A stretch of DNA of 64,000 nucleotides from Flavobacterium supellecticarium (GTDB lineage Bacteria; Bacteroidota; Bacteroidia; Flavobacteriales; Flavobacteriaceae). Position numbers and translations under genes: made by a program. Shown piece by piece: positions 62,737-64,000 of this stretch (within the stretch, counting starts at the first letter, position 1; each line of letters begins with the position of its first letter). The DNA is taken from assembly GCF_004801375.1 (NCBI RefSeq), contig NZ_SSNZ01000012.1, forward strand, positions 1 to 64,000, written 5' to 3'. The notes beneath the pieces are model-generated. The model saw nothing but the letters and a program-made list of their open reading frames with translations. It had not been told where the DNA came from and did not search any database.

Positions 62737-64000
62737 TTAAAACGAGAATCCGATTCCGGCAGAAAAAGTATTCTCTTGTTGTTTTTCACCTGTGTTTAGC
62801 GATGTTACCGGATCAAACTGATACGATCCCAATCGTCGGTTTTGGTAATGTGCTTTTAACACGATCTGCGGATGCACAAACCAGTTAAATCCACCCATCA
62901 TCGCACTGCGCTCCCAACGCGGTTTACGCACTACGTTTCCTTCCACTTCATGCATGGTATCGTAATAGTCGTAACGTAAAAACGGGTATACTTTTTGTTT
63001 GGCCTGCGGATTGATGAAATGCAGGATTTCATAACCTACCTCAGCCGAAAATCCGACTACATTTTTTCCAACCGGCGTTCTTTTAACCCCTAAGTTGTTG
63101 GACAAACTGGCATTTTTACGGGAAACGATATTCGAATTTTCAAGGTTACCATATAGGAAAATCGAATTAAAACGCAGGTAATCGTCATCGTAGGTAATGT
63201 GTCCTTCGAATATGGTCACATAAGCCGATTCCTTCATATCGCTTTTCGGACGGTTTGCCGCGGCATCATTGATATAGGCCGAAACCCCGAAATAGGTATT
63301 TTTGTGTGTTCCGAATTTATAATCCAAACGTGCCGTAAGTGCCCAGCTTTCGCCAACGGACATTTCAAAACGGGTTTGGTATCCTTCTTTAATCCATCCT
63401 CGGGAACTAAACCCGGACGCGTCCAAACCATTGGTTACCGACACCTCATATTTGAATCGTTTTTTCCAGAAAGTTCCGTGGAACTGCACCCCATTTTCAT
63501 ACCAACCCAATGGTAAGATTTCGTTTTCCATTTCCTGACGGTGTGTTGTAAAATACGAGATCGGGCGGTCTAAATCCTGTGCCAATCCAAAGTGGATTTT
63601 CATACGTCCCACACGAACATTAAAATACGGACGGATCGCCAGGTTTACGTGAACCTGCTCGATTTTCACTTCTCCACCCGCTTCGATTTCCTGTTCGTAT
63701 TCACCGGCTTCTTCTTGTGTATCCAGCTCAACAGTAGAACCGGTTCCGCCGTGTTCGAATTCGATTTCCGATTTAAAACTAATCCAATCGTTAAAATTAT
63801 AACCCAGGTATAAGTTCAAACGTTCGGCATCAAATTTATCCTTCATTCCTAAGTCGGTATCATAGCGCCGGTAGTTGTAATAATTCACCACTCCGTAGCC
63901 ACTCAGGGTAAACTTGCTCCAGTTAAAAAGGTTCTTATTATCGTTAGCAAAATCCTGCTTTACTTCTTGTCGAAGCTCTTCTCTAAGCTCCTTTTTTATT
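62737..64000 (-). CDS. Outer-membrane porin (OprO/OprP-like), 5' end outside window
   Basis: The frame stays open from the stop at 62737 to the right edge, giving at least 421 codons. The upstream part reads KKELREELRQEVKQDFANDN, a coiled coil, then WSKFTLSGYGVVNYYNYRRY. Amphipathic strands (LYLGYNFNDWISFKSEIEFEHGG, FNVRVGRMKIHFGLAQDLDRPISYF) and a terminal aromatic strand TFSAGIGFSF mark a phosphate-selective porin-type barrel. The true start lies beyond the window; an in-frame GTG at 63891 is inside the gene. It leads the imelysin gene. Confidence 0.88.
   Translation of the reverse strand, partial: IKKELREELRQEVKQDFANDNKNLFNWSKFTLSGYGVVNYYNYRRYDTDLGMKDKFDAERLNLYLGYNFNDWISFKSEIEFEHGGTGSTVELDTQEEAGEYEQEIEAGGEVKIEQVHVNLAIRPYFNVRVGRMKIHFGLAQDLDRPISYFTTHRQEMENEILPLGWYENGVQFHGTFWKKRFKYEVSVTNGLDASGFSSRGWIKEGYQTRFEMSVGESWALTARLDYKFGTHKNTYFGVSAYINDAAANRPKSDMKESAYVTIFEGHITYDDDYLRFNSIFLYGNLENSNIVSRKNASLSNNLGVKRTPVGKNVVGFSAEVGYEILHFINPQAKQKVYPFLRYDYYDTMHEVEGNVVRKPRWERSAMMGGFNWFVHPQIVLKAHYQNRRLGSYQFDPVTSLNTGEKQQENTFSAGIGFSF

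Overview
The window looks like chromosome of a Flavobacteriaceae bacterium, most likely a Flavobacterium or close relative. Several signs agree: AT-rich DNA, Bacteroidetes-type promoters (TAnnTTTG at -7), type IX secretion (T9SS) C-terminal sorting domains, many lipoproteins and SusC-free outer-membrane proteins, and families typical of the group (IcmF fusion, DUF2911, DUF4197, DUF983, Reg_prop/Y_Y_Y sensor kinase). I saw no tRNA, rRNA, CRISPR array, insertion sequence or prophage. Genus and species are inferred; nothing was searched.

Layout. (1) 1-6811, minus strand: the first 2,270 codons of a giant secreted repeat protein that runs off the left edge. It has an N-terminal unique part, two DUF11-like domains, ten 97-residue tandem repeats, then DUF7507-like 123-residue repeats. 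(2) 7-13.8 kb is sensory: two tandem membrane AraC regulators, a Reg_prop/Y_Y_Y histidine kinase facing a convergent LuxR response regulator, and a PAS-DHp protein with no ATPase domain. (3) 14-18.6 kb, minus: six closely spaced genes (Cys-rich SH3b exported protein, TerB-like protein, coiled-coil four-TM protein, vWA-like lipoprotein, exported EEP nuclease, Cys-motif lipoprotein), with a stand-alone HsdR-N-type nuclease just upstream. This is my best candidate for an undescribed system. (4) 19.8-22.7 kb: a small lipoprotein, a TPR-histidine kinase and a response regulator. (5) 23-25 kb: unknown membrane proteins and a 45-codon gene. (6) 25.3-33.2 kb: a nitrogen-oxide/copper cluster (azurin, nadA, nadB, ric, a polytopic membrane protein, then on the other strand nirK with a fused cytochrome c, nirV and a SCO1 protein). 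An FNR/CRP-like palindrome lies upstream of nirK.

(7) 33.5-42.1 kb: an AraC regulator divergent from a zinc alcohol dehydrogenase, an S41 peptidase with an outer-membrane partner, two degraded genes (a C-terminal fragment and an ECF sigma factor), YegP, TetR and a HEXXH peptidase. (8) 42.2-51.5 kb: a TetR-type palindrome in front of a membrane protein and a diheme cytochrome c, then DUF2911, SRPBCC, photolyase and HAD genes, an ECF sigma/anti-sigma/periplasmic protein operon, a cluster of palindromic repeats, a Ycf48-like lipoprotein, DUF983 and AraC genes. (9) 51.5-64 kb: an RsmB-family methyltransferase, two paralogous T9SS-exported endonuclease I proteins, the fused acyl-CoA mutase IcmF, DUF4197, and a minus-strand set that looks like an iron-uptake group (porin, imelysin, diheme oxidoreductase), the porin running off the right edge.

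Three frameshifts in the two degraded genes are each repaired by adding one A to an A5 run. They may therefore be homopolymer sequencing errors rather than true decay.
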